Assembly: GCA_003142185.1 (NCBI GenBank)
Contig: PLOR01000050.1
Span: 1-56,102, forward strand
Direction of reading: 5' to 3'
DNA: 56,102 nucleotides
DNA from: Bryobacterales bacterium
GTDB taxonomy: Bacteria; Acidobacteriota; Terriglobia; Bryobacterales; Bryobacteraceae
A model generated the notes under the pieces. It saw only the letters and a program-made list of their open reading frames with translations. It was not told the origin of the DNA and did no database searches. A program made the translations under genes and the position numbers. Positions 42,107-50,571 of the stretch are shown here, in pieces (within the stretch, counting starts at the first letter, position 1; the number at the start of each line of letters is the position of its first letter).

Positions 42107-42183
42107 GCGGATCTTCTATTCTAAAGCGCCGAGTGAACTGCGCGTCGGGGAAGTGTATCCTTGAGCATAGGGGGACTCGGCAG

Positions 42184-42405
42184 ATGGACGTCAGACAGGA
42201 GATTGCGAAGCAAGTCGAGAAATTGCCTCCGGACATGCAGGAACAGGTGCTCCGCTTCGTTGCGTCTCTCTCCCCTTCGGCGCCGGTGGGTGAGAACGGC
42301 GCGCGGCTGCGCCAATTCTCTTCGTCTCTGGACACCACTTCAGCCAGGCAGATGATCCAAGCGATCGACGAGGAGTGCGAGCGCGTTGACGCCAGCGAGT
42401 GGTAG
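42184..42405 (+). CDS. Probable VapB-type antitoxin
   Basis: 73 residues. The N-terminal helix 'DVRQEIAKQVEKLPPDMQEQVLRFVASL' is like DUF2281 and related antitoxins, and the acidic C-terminus ('QMIQAIDEECERVDASEW') resembles a toxin-neutralising tail. Assignment rests mainly on its overlap of 20 bases with the PIN-domain toxin gene downstream. GGGGGA precedes the ATG. Confidence 0.72.
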   Translation: MDVRQEIAKQVEKLPPDMQEQVLRFVASLSPSAPVGENGARLRQFSSSLDTTSARQMIQAIDEECERVDASEW

Positions 42406-42796
42406 ATTCCTGCTGGATACCAACATCGTCATCGCCCTACTGGAGGGGGATGATACGGTGCTGTCCAATCTGGACCGGGCGCCCGAAGTATTCATCCCGG
42501 CGGTTGCGCTCGGCGAGTTGTTCTTCGGAGCTGCAAAATCCGGTCGCCCTGATGAGAACACGGCTATGGTAGAGCGATTCGCGGCCGGTAGAGCCATCGT
42601 CTCATGCGATCTCGACGTTGCCCGCGAATACGGACGTCTGAAGCAGCGCCTGAAGGAGAGGGGACGGCCACTTCCCGAGAACGACATCTGGATTGCTGCC
42701 GCGGCGAAACATCACGGGATGGTCCTCGTTACCCGAGACCGGCATTTTCAAGAGGTTGAGGATTTGCAGACCACGGAGTGGGCCGCTCAGCAGTAA
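42386..42796 (+). CDS. vapC: PIN-domain ribonuclease toxin (VapC family)
   Basis: 136 residues with the four acidic PIN-domain residues in order: Asp11 ('FLLDTNIVIALL'), Glu44 ('ALGELFFGA'), Asp100 ('ENDIWIAAAAKHHG') and Asp118 ('LVTRDRHF'). VapC toxins cleave RNA, often tRNA or rRNA, unless bound by the antitoxin. TTG start within the end of the antitoxin gene, so the two are coupled. The closest relatives by motif are FitB/VapC. Confidence 0.9.
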   Translation: MTPASGRFLLDTNIVIALLEGDDTVLSNLDRAPEVFIPAVALGELFFGAAKSGRPDENTAMVERFAAGRAIVSCDLDVAREYGRLKQRLKERGRPLPENDIWIAAAAKHHGMVLVTRDRHFQEVEDLQTTEWAAQQ

Positions 42797-42841
42797 CTTC
42801 TGCCGCGCATCGGTCCGCGCCGAAAGCTACTGCGCAGCCCC

Positions 42842-43348
42842 CTAAAGCAGCGTCTTCTGTGCCGTCGCCAGCGGCAGAAACAGGGTCCGCGGTTGGCCCG
42901 CGATCGGGCGGAATCCGTATCGCTGGTAGAACGCGGCCGCCTGATCGTTCTTGGCATCAGCTATCAGAGCGAACGCGGCCGCCGCGTCCCGCATGGTCCG
43001 ATGGACCGTGTTCATCAGCATGAGTTCGCCGAGGCCGCGCCGTTGGTATCGCTGGTCGACGGCAAGTCTTCCAATGCGGACTGCCGGCAAGGTGGGGTAT
43101 CGCGGCAATCGCTTCGCTTCGTTCGGCGGAAGATCGACCAGCGGAATGCTCGCCGCCGACAGGGTGTAATAGGCTGCGACCCGGCTACTAGCGGTTTCCA
43201 CCATCACAAAACAATTCGCGATCCGGCGGCGGATGTCCTGGGTCACCTGAGTCTGGAAATACCCGTCGAAAGCGCTGTCGCCGCAGCGGAACGCGGCGCG
43301 GTCATGCCCATCGCCGAGCGTTTCGAAGCGAAACGGGGCAATGGTCAT
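42842..43348 (-). CDS. GNAT-type acetyltransferase toxin (TacT/AtaT-like)
   Basis: 168 residues, GCN5-related N-acetyltransferase: 'VRIGRLAVDQRYQRRGLGELMLMNTV' carries the acetyl-CoA pyrophosphate loop (Q/R-x-x-G-x-G/A), and 'AAAFYQRYGFRPI' the conserved tyrosine. 'FDGYFQTQVTQDIRRRIANCFVMVE' near the N-terminus is typical of toxins of this group. Such toxins acetylate the amino acid on charged tRNA. Its start overlaps the stop of the RHH antitoxin gene by four bases, the usual organisation. Confidence 0.9.
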   Translation of the reverse strand: MTIAPFRFETLGDGHDRAAFRCGDSAFDGYFQTQVTQDIRRRIANCFVMVETASSRVAAYYTLSAASIPLVDLPPNEAKRLPRYPTLPAVRIGRLAVDQRYQRRGLGELMLMNTVHRTMRDAAAAFALIADAKNDQAAAFYQRYGFRPIAGQPRTLFLPLATAQKTLL

Positions 43349-43629
43349 GCGACGCCGAACAGTTGGCGGTACCGCCTGGCGGCGCGCTTAAGACCGGGCG
43401 TCGGCGCCGGCGGATCGAGGATCGCCGCCGCGATCTGGCGTTGGCCCTCGATCGAGAGGCGCACAATCTCGGTTTCCTGGATCGCCCGGCACGCCACTTC
43501 ATCGGCGGCCGCCACCACAAAATCCGTCAGCGTGCGCCCCTGGATTTCGGCGGCACGCTTCAGGCGCGCCATCACGTCGTGTGGCAAGCGCGCCTCCAGG
43601 CGCGCGGTGGGTTGGGCTTCCTGTTTCAT
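43345..43629 (-). CDS. DUF1778 ribbon-helix-helix antitoxin (TacA-like)
   Basis: 94 residues. The N-terminal half is a ribbon-helix-helix DNA-binding domain ('ARLEARLPHDVMARLKRAAEIQGRTLTDFVVAAADEVA'), the second half a helical toxin-binding region. It neutralises the GNAT toxin encoded next and represses the pair. The promoter 9-37 bases upstream contains a perfect 19-base palindrome in the spacer, a direct candidate operator. There is no Shine-Dalgarno; the -10 box ends eight bases before ATG. Confidence 0.9.
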   Translation of the reverse strand: MKQEAQPTARLEARLPHDVMARLKRAAEIQGRTLTDFVVAAADEVACRAIQETEIVRLSIEGQRQIAAAILDPPAPTPGLKRAARRYRQLFGVA

Positions 43630-43637
43630 CGCACTTT

Positions 43638-43666
43638 ATTATACGGCAAATTGCCGTATCGGTCAA
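43638..43666 (-). promoter_or_regulatory. Promoter with embedded operator of the RHH-GNAT toxin-antitoxin pair
   Basis: On the minus strand TTGACC (43661-43666), a 17-base spacer and TATAAT (43638-43643). ATACGGCAA (43641-43649), a central base, and TTGCCGTAT (43651-43659) form a perfect palindrome filling the spacer and touching the -10. The transcription start should fall at or next to the ATG at 43629, which gives a leaderless message. Confidence 0.85.
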
Positions 43667-43767
43667 CGCGGGGTGTCTCGCGTGACACCGAAAAAATCCG
43701 CTTTCTCCAGCAAACTTCGCGCACAAAAATGCGTCTAACCATTGCATCGCCACCGTATTAGGTAAAT

Positions 43768-46239
43768 ATGGCCACCCTCTTGCAAGACTTGCGCTACGCG
43801 TTCCGCAACCTCGCGAACGCCCGCGGATTTGCCCTTGTTGCGGCTCTCACGCTGGCCATCGGCATCGGCGCTAACACCGCTATTTTCAGCATCATCGACA
43901 CCATCCTGCTGCGGCCGCTTCCATATCGCAACCCAGGCGAGTTAGTCCGGCTGAATGAGACCGAATCGGCGCCGGGAAAGTACTCGTTTGCCGAGCCGGA
44001 CTTTGTGGATTGGAAAACGCAGGACAGCACGTTCCAGGACATGACGCTATTCGCGTGGCCGAGCGACATGAACCTGGCCGCCGGGGGACGGCCGGAGCAT
44101 GTGCAGGCGCTGCCGACCGAGGCGAACTTCTTTTCCCTGCTGGGGGTCACGCCGCTGCTGGGCCGAGCCTGGGCTGCCGGCGAAGACCAGAAGGGCAAAG
44201 ACGACGTGGTGATCCTTAGCTACGGCTTATGGCAGAGCCGCTTCGCCGGGGATCCCCACGCGGTAGGCCAATCGATTGAGCTGAATGCGCGAAAGCGAAC
44301 CATCGTGGGCGTGATGCCGGCGAGTTTCCGCTTTCCGTGGAAGTCGCAGCTCTGGATTCCGCAGGTGATGGACCCGAAGCTGTATGGCGGGCGCGGCAGC
44401 CACTGGGCAAACGCGATCGGCCGGATGAAGCCGGGGGTCTCGGCCAAAGCGGCGGAGGCGGATCTCAAGATCATCGCCGCGCGCCTGGAAAAGCAGTATC
44501 CGGGACCGAACGAGAAGGTGGGAGCGGCGGTAACGCCGCTGCGCGACGATCTGGTCGGCGACAGGCGCCCTACGCTGTTCCTGATGCTGGGGGCGGTGGG
44601 CGTGGTGCTGCTGATTGCGTGCGCAAACGTGGCGAATCTGCTGCTGTCCAGGGCGCTGGCACGGCAGAAAGAGGTGGCCATCCGCAGCGCGTTGGGTGCG
44701 TCTCGAGTTCGCCTGGTGCGCCAACTGCTGACGGAAAGCCTGCTGCTCTCGCTGGTGGGCGGCGCGCTGGGGCTGCTGCTGGCGTGGGTGGGCGTCAGCC
44801 TGTTTTCCAAAACCAAGGGCTACGGGCTGCCGGAGTTCAGCGTGGTGCAGGTGAATGGAGCGGTGCTGGCGTTCACCTTTGCGCTGGCGATCGCGACCGG
44901 CGTGTTGTTCGGGCTGTTCCCGGCGCTTGAGATGTCGCGGCCGGATCTGCATGAGGAGCTGAAAGGCGGGGCCGGCAGCTCCATCAGCCCCGGGCGGCGG
45001 CGCCGGTTCACCAGCCACGCCCTGGTGGTGGCCGAGATTGCGCTCTCCCTGATGCTGCTGGTCTCCGCGAGTCTGCTGCTGAAGGATTTCGCGGCGCTGC
45101 GCAGCCTGGACATCGGCGTGCGCCGCGACGGCGTGTGGACGGCGGCCGTACAACTGCCCGAGGCAAGCTATAAAACCGACCGGCAAAAGTACGACTTCTC
45201 GCAGACGCTGATGGAGCGCGCGCGCCGCGTCGGCGGGGTCGATGCGGTTGCCCTGAGCGATCACCTGCCGCTCGAAGGAGGCAGCAACTACTACGTCAAG
45301 CTGCGCGGGCAGACCGGCGCGATGAGCAACCAATTGGTGGAGCGTCACTCCGCCTCGCCCGAGTATTTCCGCGCCATGGGAGTGCGATTGCTCCAGGGAC
45401 GGACATTCACGCCGGCTGACATCCAGACGGCCCTCGAGCACGATATGCGCCTCAACCCGATCTGGGAGGCCGGCGCCCAGCCACCCGCGGATCTGACCAA
45501 CGGCATGGTTTTCCCTTGCGTGATCAACGAGAGTATGGCCCGCTTCTTCTGGCCGAATCAAAACCCGCTGGGGAAGATGTTTTCGCAGGGCGGTGACAAC
45601 GGGCCGTGGAAACAGGTGATCGGGGTGGTGAGCGATGTGCGGCAATGGAGCCTCACGCATAAACCCGTGCCGGAAGCGTATGACGCCTTCGACGGCGGCT
45701 CGCGCTTGTTTCTGGTGCTGCACACGTCCCTGCCGCCATCGAGCGTGACGGCCGAAGTGCGGCGCGCGCTGGGGCAGATCGATTCGACCTTGCCGCTCTA
45801 CAGCGTGCGCTCCATGGACGAGGTGGTAGGCGAGCAGGCGGAGGGCCAGCAATTCCTGAGCCTGTTGGTGGGTTCCTTCGCGGCGCTGGCGGCGCTGCTG
45901 GCGGCGATCGGAATCTACGGCGTGCTTTCCTACGCGGTGCGGCAGCGGACGCGCGAGATCGGCATTCGGATGTCGCTCGGCGCCAGCCGCGGCCGCGTGC
46001 TGGGAGAAGTGCTGCGGGAGGGCATGCAACTGGCCGTGCTGGGCCTCGCGGTTGGAATTGCCGGCGCGTTCGCCGCCGGCCGCGTGCTGGCGCGCCTGCT
46101 GAGCGAGGTCAAACCGGGTGACCCGCTGATCTTCGCCGCGACCGCCGGCCTGCTCGCCATGGTGGCCCTGATCGCGTGTTATCTGCCCGCGCGGCGCGCA
46201 GCACGGTTGGACCCGATGGCTGCGCTAAGGTACGAGTGA
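43768..46239 (+). CDS. ADOP-type ABC permease (MacB/FtsX family)
   Basis: 823 residues with the duplicated architecture common in Acidobacteriota: N-terminal 'LLQDLRYAFRNLANARGFALVAALTLAIGIGANTAIFSIIDTILLRPLPY' (first membrane segment), a MacB-type periplasmic domain, and an FtsX core about 265-420 ('ACANVANLLLSRALARQKEVAIRSALGASRVRLVRQLLTESLLLSLVGG'). A second periplasmic domain and a second FtsX core (about 695-820, 'GVLSYAVRQRTREIGIRMSLGASRGRVL') follow. No ATP-binding domain. Many homologues are next to a PadR regulator; none is here. Substrate unknown. Confidence 0.93.
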   Translation: MATLLQDLRYAFRNLANARGFALVAALTLAIGIGANTAIFSIIDTILLRPLPYRNPGELVRLNETESAPGKYSFAEPDFVDWKTQDSTFQDMTLFAWPSDMNLAAGGRPEHVQALPTEANFFSLLGVTPLLGRAWAAGEDQKGKDDVVILSYGLWQSRFAGDPHAVGQSIELNARKRTIVGVMPASFRFPWKSQLWIPQVMDPKLYGGRGSHWANAIGRMKPGVSAKAAEADLKIIAARLEKQYPGPNEKVGAAVTPLRDDLVGDRRPTLFLMLGAVGVVLLIACANVANLLLSRALARQKEVAIRSALGASRVRLVRQLLTESLLLSLVGGALGLLLAWVGVSLFSKTKGYGLPEFSVVQVNGAVLAFTFALAIATGVLFGLFPALEMSRPDLHEELKGGAGSSISPGRRRRFTSHALVVAEIALSLMLLVSASLLLKDFAALRSLDIGVRRDGVWTAAVQLPEASYKTDRQKYDFSQTLMERARRVGGVDAVALSDHLPLEGGSNYYVKLRGQTGAMSNQLVERHSASPEYFRAMGVRLLQGRTFTPADIQTALEHDMRLNPIWEAGAQPPADLTNGMVFPCVINESMARFFWPNQNPLGKMFSQGGDNGPWKQVIGVVSDVRQWSLTHKPVPEAYDAFDGGSRLFLVLHTSLPPSSVTAEVRRALGQIDSTLPLYSVRSMDEVVGEQAEGQQFLSLLVGSFAALAALLAAIGIYGVLSYAVRQRTREIGIRMSLGASRGRVLGEVLREGMQLAVLGLAVGIAGAFAAGRVLARLLSEVKPGDPLIFAATAGLLAMVALIACYLPARRAARLDPMAALRYE

Positions 46240-46264
46240 GGTTGGCGGAAATTCCTCAGCAGTT

Positions 46265-47290
46265 TTACGGCTTCATCATCTCCTGAATCAGTTGCTCGGT
46301 AAGCGCGATCTGGTCTAGCGTTCCGCGCACGGACAGGGCTCTTTGCGAGTAGCAAATGTATACCTGTTCCAGCTTTTGGGTGCGGCGGGCCTGGGCGGCG
46401 ATGTCCACAAATTGCTGCGCCGTGGTCGAGTCCGTAAAGTGGAAGACATGCACAATCTGGTCGCTGTCCGGCACCTGAAACTCGTGGCCGGCCGCGTCCT
46501 GGCTTAGCGCGGAGTTCCCGCCGGCGGGCTGATCCAGTTCGCCCACCAGCCACTCCGCCATCGCTATTTGATCGGCGGAGCCGCGCATGATCACGGCTCC
46601 CTGCACGACGTAAGGAAGTATCTTGCGCACGTCTGCAATCACCCGTATCGCATTGGTGATTTCCTGCAAGTCCTGGCTGGTCTCGACATTTGCCAGGCGA
46701 AACACGAGCACCGCGGGATCGTCTCCGGCCTCCTCGAAATGGTACGTCGCCGACCCATGGACCGGTGAAGCGGGTTGGTCCAGTTGGTTCAGCAGCCATT
46801 CGGACAGCGCGGACTGGCCGGGGGTTCCGCGGACGACGATGGCCCGCTGCGCCGCGTAAGGGACTATCCGGCTTACATCGGCAATCGTGCGAACTGCCGT
46901 GGTGATCCGGTTAAGCTCTACCGGCGTCTCGATGTTGGCCAAGCGAAATACGCGCACGGCGGGATCGCGTTTGGCTTCCTGGTAATCGTATGCGGCCGGC
47001 TGATGGTTCGATGGAACAGGCTGGTCCAGTTGGCTCAGCAGCCATTCGGCCAGCGTGACCTGGCCGGCGGTTCCGCGAAGCGGGATGGTTCCGCGTTCGA
47101 CGTCCGGCGCTGTAGTCACGCTCACCTCCGCTATAGTGCGCACGACGGTGACCATCCCGTTAAGGTCCTGCAGTGACTCCGCCTGGCTGAGATGAAACAC
47201 GCGAGTTGTGACCGGTTGAGTGACGGTTTGTCCAGCCGCCAACGAAGCAAACAGGGCGGTGAGCGCGCGTATAAGAGATCTGGAATGCAT
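46265..47290 (-). CDS. Exported protein of four secretin-N-like repeats
   Basis: 341 residues with a signal peptide (1-20). Four units of about 62-65 residues at roughly 27-91, 111-172, 192-254 and 279-338. Each starts with V-x-V-F-x-L-x-x-x-E and ends R-G-T-x-x-Q-x-A-L-x-E-W-L-x-x-Q-L-D-Q-P, the pattern of the secretin short N domain (N1/N2, PF03958-like), joined by linkers. No secretin pore domain follows, so it may be a stand-alone periplasmic ring-forming or scaffold protein. ATG 47290 has AAGGAG upstream; the GTG at 47296 is rejected. No other secretion gene is nearby. Confidence 0.72.
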   Translation of the reverse strand: MHSRSLIRALTALFASLAAGQTVTQPVTTRVFHLSQAESLQDLNGMVTVVRTIAEVSVTTAPDVERGTIPLRGTAGQVTLAEWLLSQLDQPVPSNHQPAAYDYQEAKRDPAVRVFRLANIETPVELNRITTAVRTIADVSRIVPYAAQRAIVVRGTPGQSALSEWLLNQLDQPASPVHGSATYHFEEAGDDPAVLVFRLANVETSQDLQEITNAIRVIADVRKILPYVVQGAVIMRGSADQIAMAEWLVGELDQPAGGNSALSQDAAGHEFQVPDSDQIVHVFHFTDSTTAQQFVDIAAQARRTQKLEQVYICYSQRALSVRGTLDQIALTEQLIQEMMKP

Positions 47291-47391
47291 GGACACTCCT
47301 TACGATGTCATTTTAGGGCGCTAACCGCTCACACGAAAGTCATCACAAGACTTTCATCCCTATGGGTGGCCCGCAGGGCCATGGCGGCTCC

Positions 47392-48327
47392 CTATGGTCG
47401 CGGCTCCGTTTGCCACCCAAACCCATACCGAAACCCATTCTCCGCGATTCCCCGCAGTTCCCTTTCGCTGAAACCGAACGCTCGCGCCGCTAGGCGGTAT
47501 TCGTCTGTCAGCGTGCAGCCGAACATGGCGGGGTCGTCGGTGTTCAGCACGATCGGCACCCCGGCATCGTACAACGCGCGAATGGGGTGGTCCTCGAGGC
47601 GCGCCACCACGCCCGTCACCAGGTTGCTGGTGATCGAGATTTCGAGCGGGATGTCGCGGTCGCGCAAATGGCGCAGCAGCTCGGGATCGCGCACGGCGGC
47701 GATGCCGTGGCCGATGCGTTCGGCGCCCAGCACCAGCGCTTCCCAAACGGATTCCGGTCCGCCGCTTTCACCGGCGTGCGCGGTGAGATGCAGGCCGGCG
47801 GATTTGGCAAACGCGAAAACATCCTTGAACCATTCGGCCGGCCCGCGTTCCTCGCTGCCGCCGATGCCGATGGCCACCACCCCGCGGTCCTGGCGTGCGG
47901 CCGCCAGGCGCGCCACTTCCCAAGCAGGCTCCACGCCGAACTGGCGCACCGCGTCGAGAATCCAGCGGACTTTGACCGGCGAGCCGCGCGCGGCGTCGTG
48001 AATGGCGTCGAAGATGGGGCCGAATTCCTGCTTTTTCCACAGCACCACGCCCGCCGCAATGATGATTTCGGCGTAGCGGACGTTCTGCGCGGCCAGCCGC
48101 TCGAGCAGCCGGTGCGTGACCAGGGCGTAATCCTCCGGCCGCGCCAGCCGCGTCACCACCGCGCCGAAGGTTTTCAGGAAGGCGTTGAAGTCCGGGTAAC
48201 GGTAGAGCGCGCGCAGCTCCTCAAGTGGCGTGGCCGGGTCCAGTTCGTGCAGCGTTTCGGCATCCACCGCCCCTTCCAGGTGCAGGTGCAACTCGGCCTT
48301 GGGCAATTGCGCGGCAAAATCTTGCAT
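47392..48327 (-). CDS. Adenosine deaminase family, possibly aminodeoxyfutalosine deaminase
   Basis: 311 residues with the metal-dependent deaminase signature: 'PKAELHLHLEGA' (two zinc histidines), 'LTAHAGESGG' (third histidine and catalytic glutamate), 'ERIGHGIAAV' and 'VLNTDDPAMFG' (metal aspartate). The 'ISITSNLVTG' loop replaces the C-P-x-S-N of classical adenosine deaminases. Some members of this family deaminate 6-amino-6-deoxyfutalosine in menaquinone synthesis. mqnA, the first enzyme of that pathway, lies 2.2 kb away, so that role is likely; adenosine remains the alternative. Confidence 0.85.
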   Translation of the reverse strand: MQDFAAQLPKAELHLHLEGAVDAETLHELDPATPLEELRALYRYPDFNAFLKTFGAVVTRLARPEDYALVTHRLLERLAAQNVRYAEIIIAAGVVLWKKQEFGPIFDAIHDAARGSPVKVRWILDAVRQFGVEPAWEVARLAAARQDRGVVAIGIGGSEERGPAEWFKDVFAFAKSAGLHLTAHAGESGGPESVWEALVLGAERIGHGIAAVRDPELLRHLRDRDIPLEISITSNLVTGVVARLEDHPIRALYDAGVPIVLNTDDPAMFGCTLTDEYRLAARAFGFSERELRGIAENGFRYGFGWQTEPRP

Positions 48328-48379
48328 ACTCGGCTATTATTGAGATTCGCATATTTGTAACGGGACCTTGTCAGCTCTC

Positions 48380-50554
48380 ATGACCGCGGCAGAGATTGAA
48401 TCGATCGTGGGCGGGTATCACGGGGATGCCTTCCGGATCCTCGGCCCCCATAGCATTCGCAGAAAAGTCGGGCAGGCGCGCTGGGAAGTGCGCGCGTTTC
48501 TGCCGCAGGCCGAGACCGCCGAGGTGTTGTCCGACGGCCAGGTCTGGCCGATGGAAAAGAGGCACGCCGACGGCTTCTTCTGCGCCCAAATGGCGGGCGA
48601 TCCGAAGCGGTACACTCTGCGCGCGCACCTGTGGGACGGGCGCGACATCGAGATCGAAGACCCCTATCGCTTCGGCCAGTTGATCTCCGATACCGAGATC
48701 TACCTGCACGGCGAAGGCACGCTGCACGAAGCCTACCGCACGCTGGGCGCGCACCTGGCGGAAGCCGATCAAGTTCGCGGCGTGCGCTTCGCGGTGTGGG
48801 CGCCGAACGCGGAAAACGTCACCGTGGCCGGCGAGTTCAACGATTGGGACATTCGCCGCCACCCCATGCGGCGCCGCAACGGCGGCTTCTGGGAGCTGTT
48901 TATTCCAGGCCTGGGCGAGGGGACCACGTACAAGTACAACGTGCGATCGCGCTTCGCCGGCCATCAGCAGCTCAAAGCTGACCCCTATGCATTCGAGTGC
49001 GAAATGCCGCCTAAATCGGCGTCGGTGGTCTGGAACATCGATCACTACCACTGGAACGATGCCGCGTGGCTGGAGCAGCGGGCGAAAACCGACTGGCTGA
49101 AATCGCCGGTTTCCGTCTACGAAGTTCACGCCGAATCGTGGATGCGCGATCCGCAGGGCCAGCCGCTGACTTACCGCGAGATGGCGGTGAAGCTGGTCGA
49201 ATACGTGGTGCGGATGGGCTACACCCACATCGAGCTGCTGCCCATCATGGAACACCCATTCTCGGGCTCCTGGGGCTACCAGGTGATCGGCTACTTCGCC
49301 CCCACTGCGCGCTTCGGAACGCCGGACGATTTCCGCTACTTCGTGGATTGCTGCCACCAGGCCGGAATCGGCGTGCTGGTGGATTGGGTGCCCGGGCATT
49401 TTCCCAAGGACGCGCACGGGCTGGTCTTTTTCGATGGCACCGCGCTTTACGAACACGCCGACCCGCGCCAGGGTGAGCAAAAGGAATGGGGCACGCTGGT
49501 CTTCAACTACGGCCGCAACGAAGTGCGCACCTTCCTGATTTCGAACGCCCTCTTCTGGCTCAAGGAGTATCACATCGACGGGCTGCGGGTGGATGCGGTG
49601 GCCTCCATGCTGTACCTGGATTATTCGCGCAAGGCGGGCGAATGGCTGCCCAACCAGTTCGGCGGCAACGAAAATCTGGAGGCCATCGATTTTCTGCGGC
49701 GCTTCAACGAGCTGGCGCACCAGGAGCCGGGCGTCTTCACGGCGGCGGAAGAATCTACCGCGTTTCCCGGCGTTTCGAAGCCCGTCTACCTGGGCGGGCT
49801 CGGCTTCACCATGAAGTGGAACATGGGCTGGATGCACGACATGCTGGACTATTTCAGCAAGGATCCGGTGTATCGCAAGTTCCAGCACAACCACATCACC
49901 TTCAGCCTGCTCTACGCGTTCACCGAGAATTTCGTGCTGCCGATTTCGCACGATGAAGTGGTGCACGGCAAAGGCTCGCTGATCAACAAAATGCCGGGCG
50001 ACGAGTGGCGCCAGTTTGCCAACGTGCGCGCTTTCCTCGCGTACATGTGGGGACATCCGGGCAAGAAGCTGCTCTTCATGGGGCAGGATATCGGGCAGCG
50101 GGAAGAGTGGAACAGTTCGGGACAGATCCGCTGGGAACTGCTCGAATTCGACTTCCACCGCAAGCTGCAAACGCTGGTGCGGGAGTTGAACCGCATCTAC
50201 CGTTCCAGCCCCGCGTTGTATCAGGTGGATTTCAACTACCGCGGCTTCGAGTGGGTGGACTTTCGCGATTCGGCCAATTCCGTGATCGCCTTCCTGCGGC
50301 GCGCCGAGGATCCCAGGGACTTCATTCTCTTCTGTTGCAACTTCACGCCCGTGCCGCGCGAAGGCTACGAGTTCGGCGTGCCGGAAGAGGGCTTTTACGA
50401 AGAGATCCTGAATACCGATTCGGAGCTGTTCGGCGGCTCCAATCTGGGCAATGGCGGCCTCGTGTCCTCGCGGCCGATTCCCAAGCACGGCCACGCGTCG
50501 AGCATCGCGGTGACACTGCCACCGCTGGCCGTGGTGGCCTTCCGCAAACGGTAA
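48380..50554 (+). CDS. glgB: 1,4-alpha-glucan branching enzyme
   Basis: 724 residues. Introduces alpha-1,6 branches in glycogen. N-terminal module (about 5-100) typical of long-form GlgB, then CBM48 ('[33 protein letters not shown]') and the GH13_9 barrel: '[12 protein letters not shown]', '[33 protein letters not shown]', '[22 protein letters not shown]' (nucleophile aspartate), '[14 protein letters not shown]' (acid/base glutamate), '[15 protein letters not shown]' (third acid). The C-terminal all-beta domain is present. TTG at 48368 is an alternative start. Divergent from the deaminase gene by 52 bases. No other glg gene is present. Confidence 0.95.
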   Translation: MTAAEIESIVGGYHGDAFRILGPHSIRRKVGQARWEVRAFLPQAETAEVLSDGQVWPMEKRHADGFFCAQMAGDPKRYTLRAHLWDGRDIEIEDPYRFGQLISDTEIYLHGEGTLHEAYRTLGAHLAEADQVRGVRFAVWAPNAENVTVAGEFNDWDIRRHPMRRRNGGFWELFIPGLGEGTTYKYNVRSRFAGHQQLKADPYAFECEMPPKSASVVWNIDHYHWNDAAWLEQRAKTDWLKSPVSVYEVHAESWMRDPQGQPLTYREMAVKLVEYVVRMGYTHIELLPIMEHPFSGSWGYQVIGYFAPTARFGTPDDFRYFVDCCHQAGIGVLVDWVPGHFPKDAHGLVFFDGTALYEHADPRQGEQKEWGTLVFNYGRNEVRTFLISNALFWLKEYHIDGLRVDAVASMLYLDYSRKAGEWLPNQFGGNENLEAIDFLRRFNELAHQEPGVFTAAEESTAFPGVSKPVYLGGLGFTMKWNMGWMHDMLDYFSKDPVYRKFQHNHITFSLLYAFTENFVLPISHDEVVHGKGSLINKMPGDEWRQFANVRAFLAYMWGHPGKKLLFMGQDIGQREEWNSSGQIRWELLEFDFHRKLQTLVRELNRIYRSSPALYQVDFNYRGFEWVDFRDSANSVIAFLRRAEDPRDFILFCCNFTPVPREGYEFGVPEEGFYEEILNTDSELFGGSNLGNGGLVSSRPIPKHGHASSIAVTLPPLAVVAFRKR

Positions 50555-50571
50555 TCAACCGCTCCGGCGGT

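Noticed and set aside
44227-46029. A 600-codon minus-strand frame opposite the ADOP permease.
   Set aside because: Shadow frame; the permease carries clear membrane and FtsX signatures on the plus strand.
48371-50494. A minus-strand open frame of about 700 codons opposite glgB.
   Set aside because: It mirrors the codon bias of glgB, shows no recognisable domain, and the plus-strand frame has all GH13 motifs.
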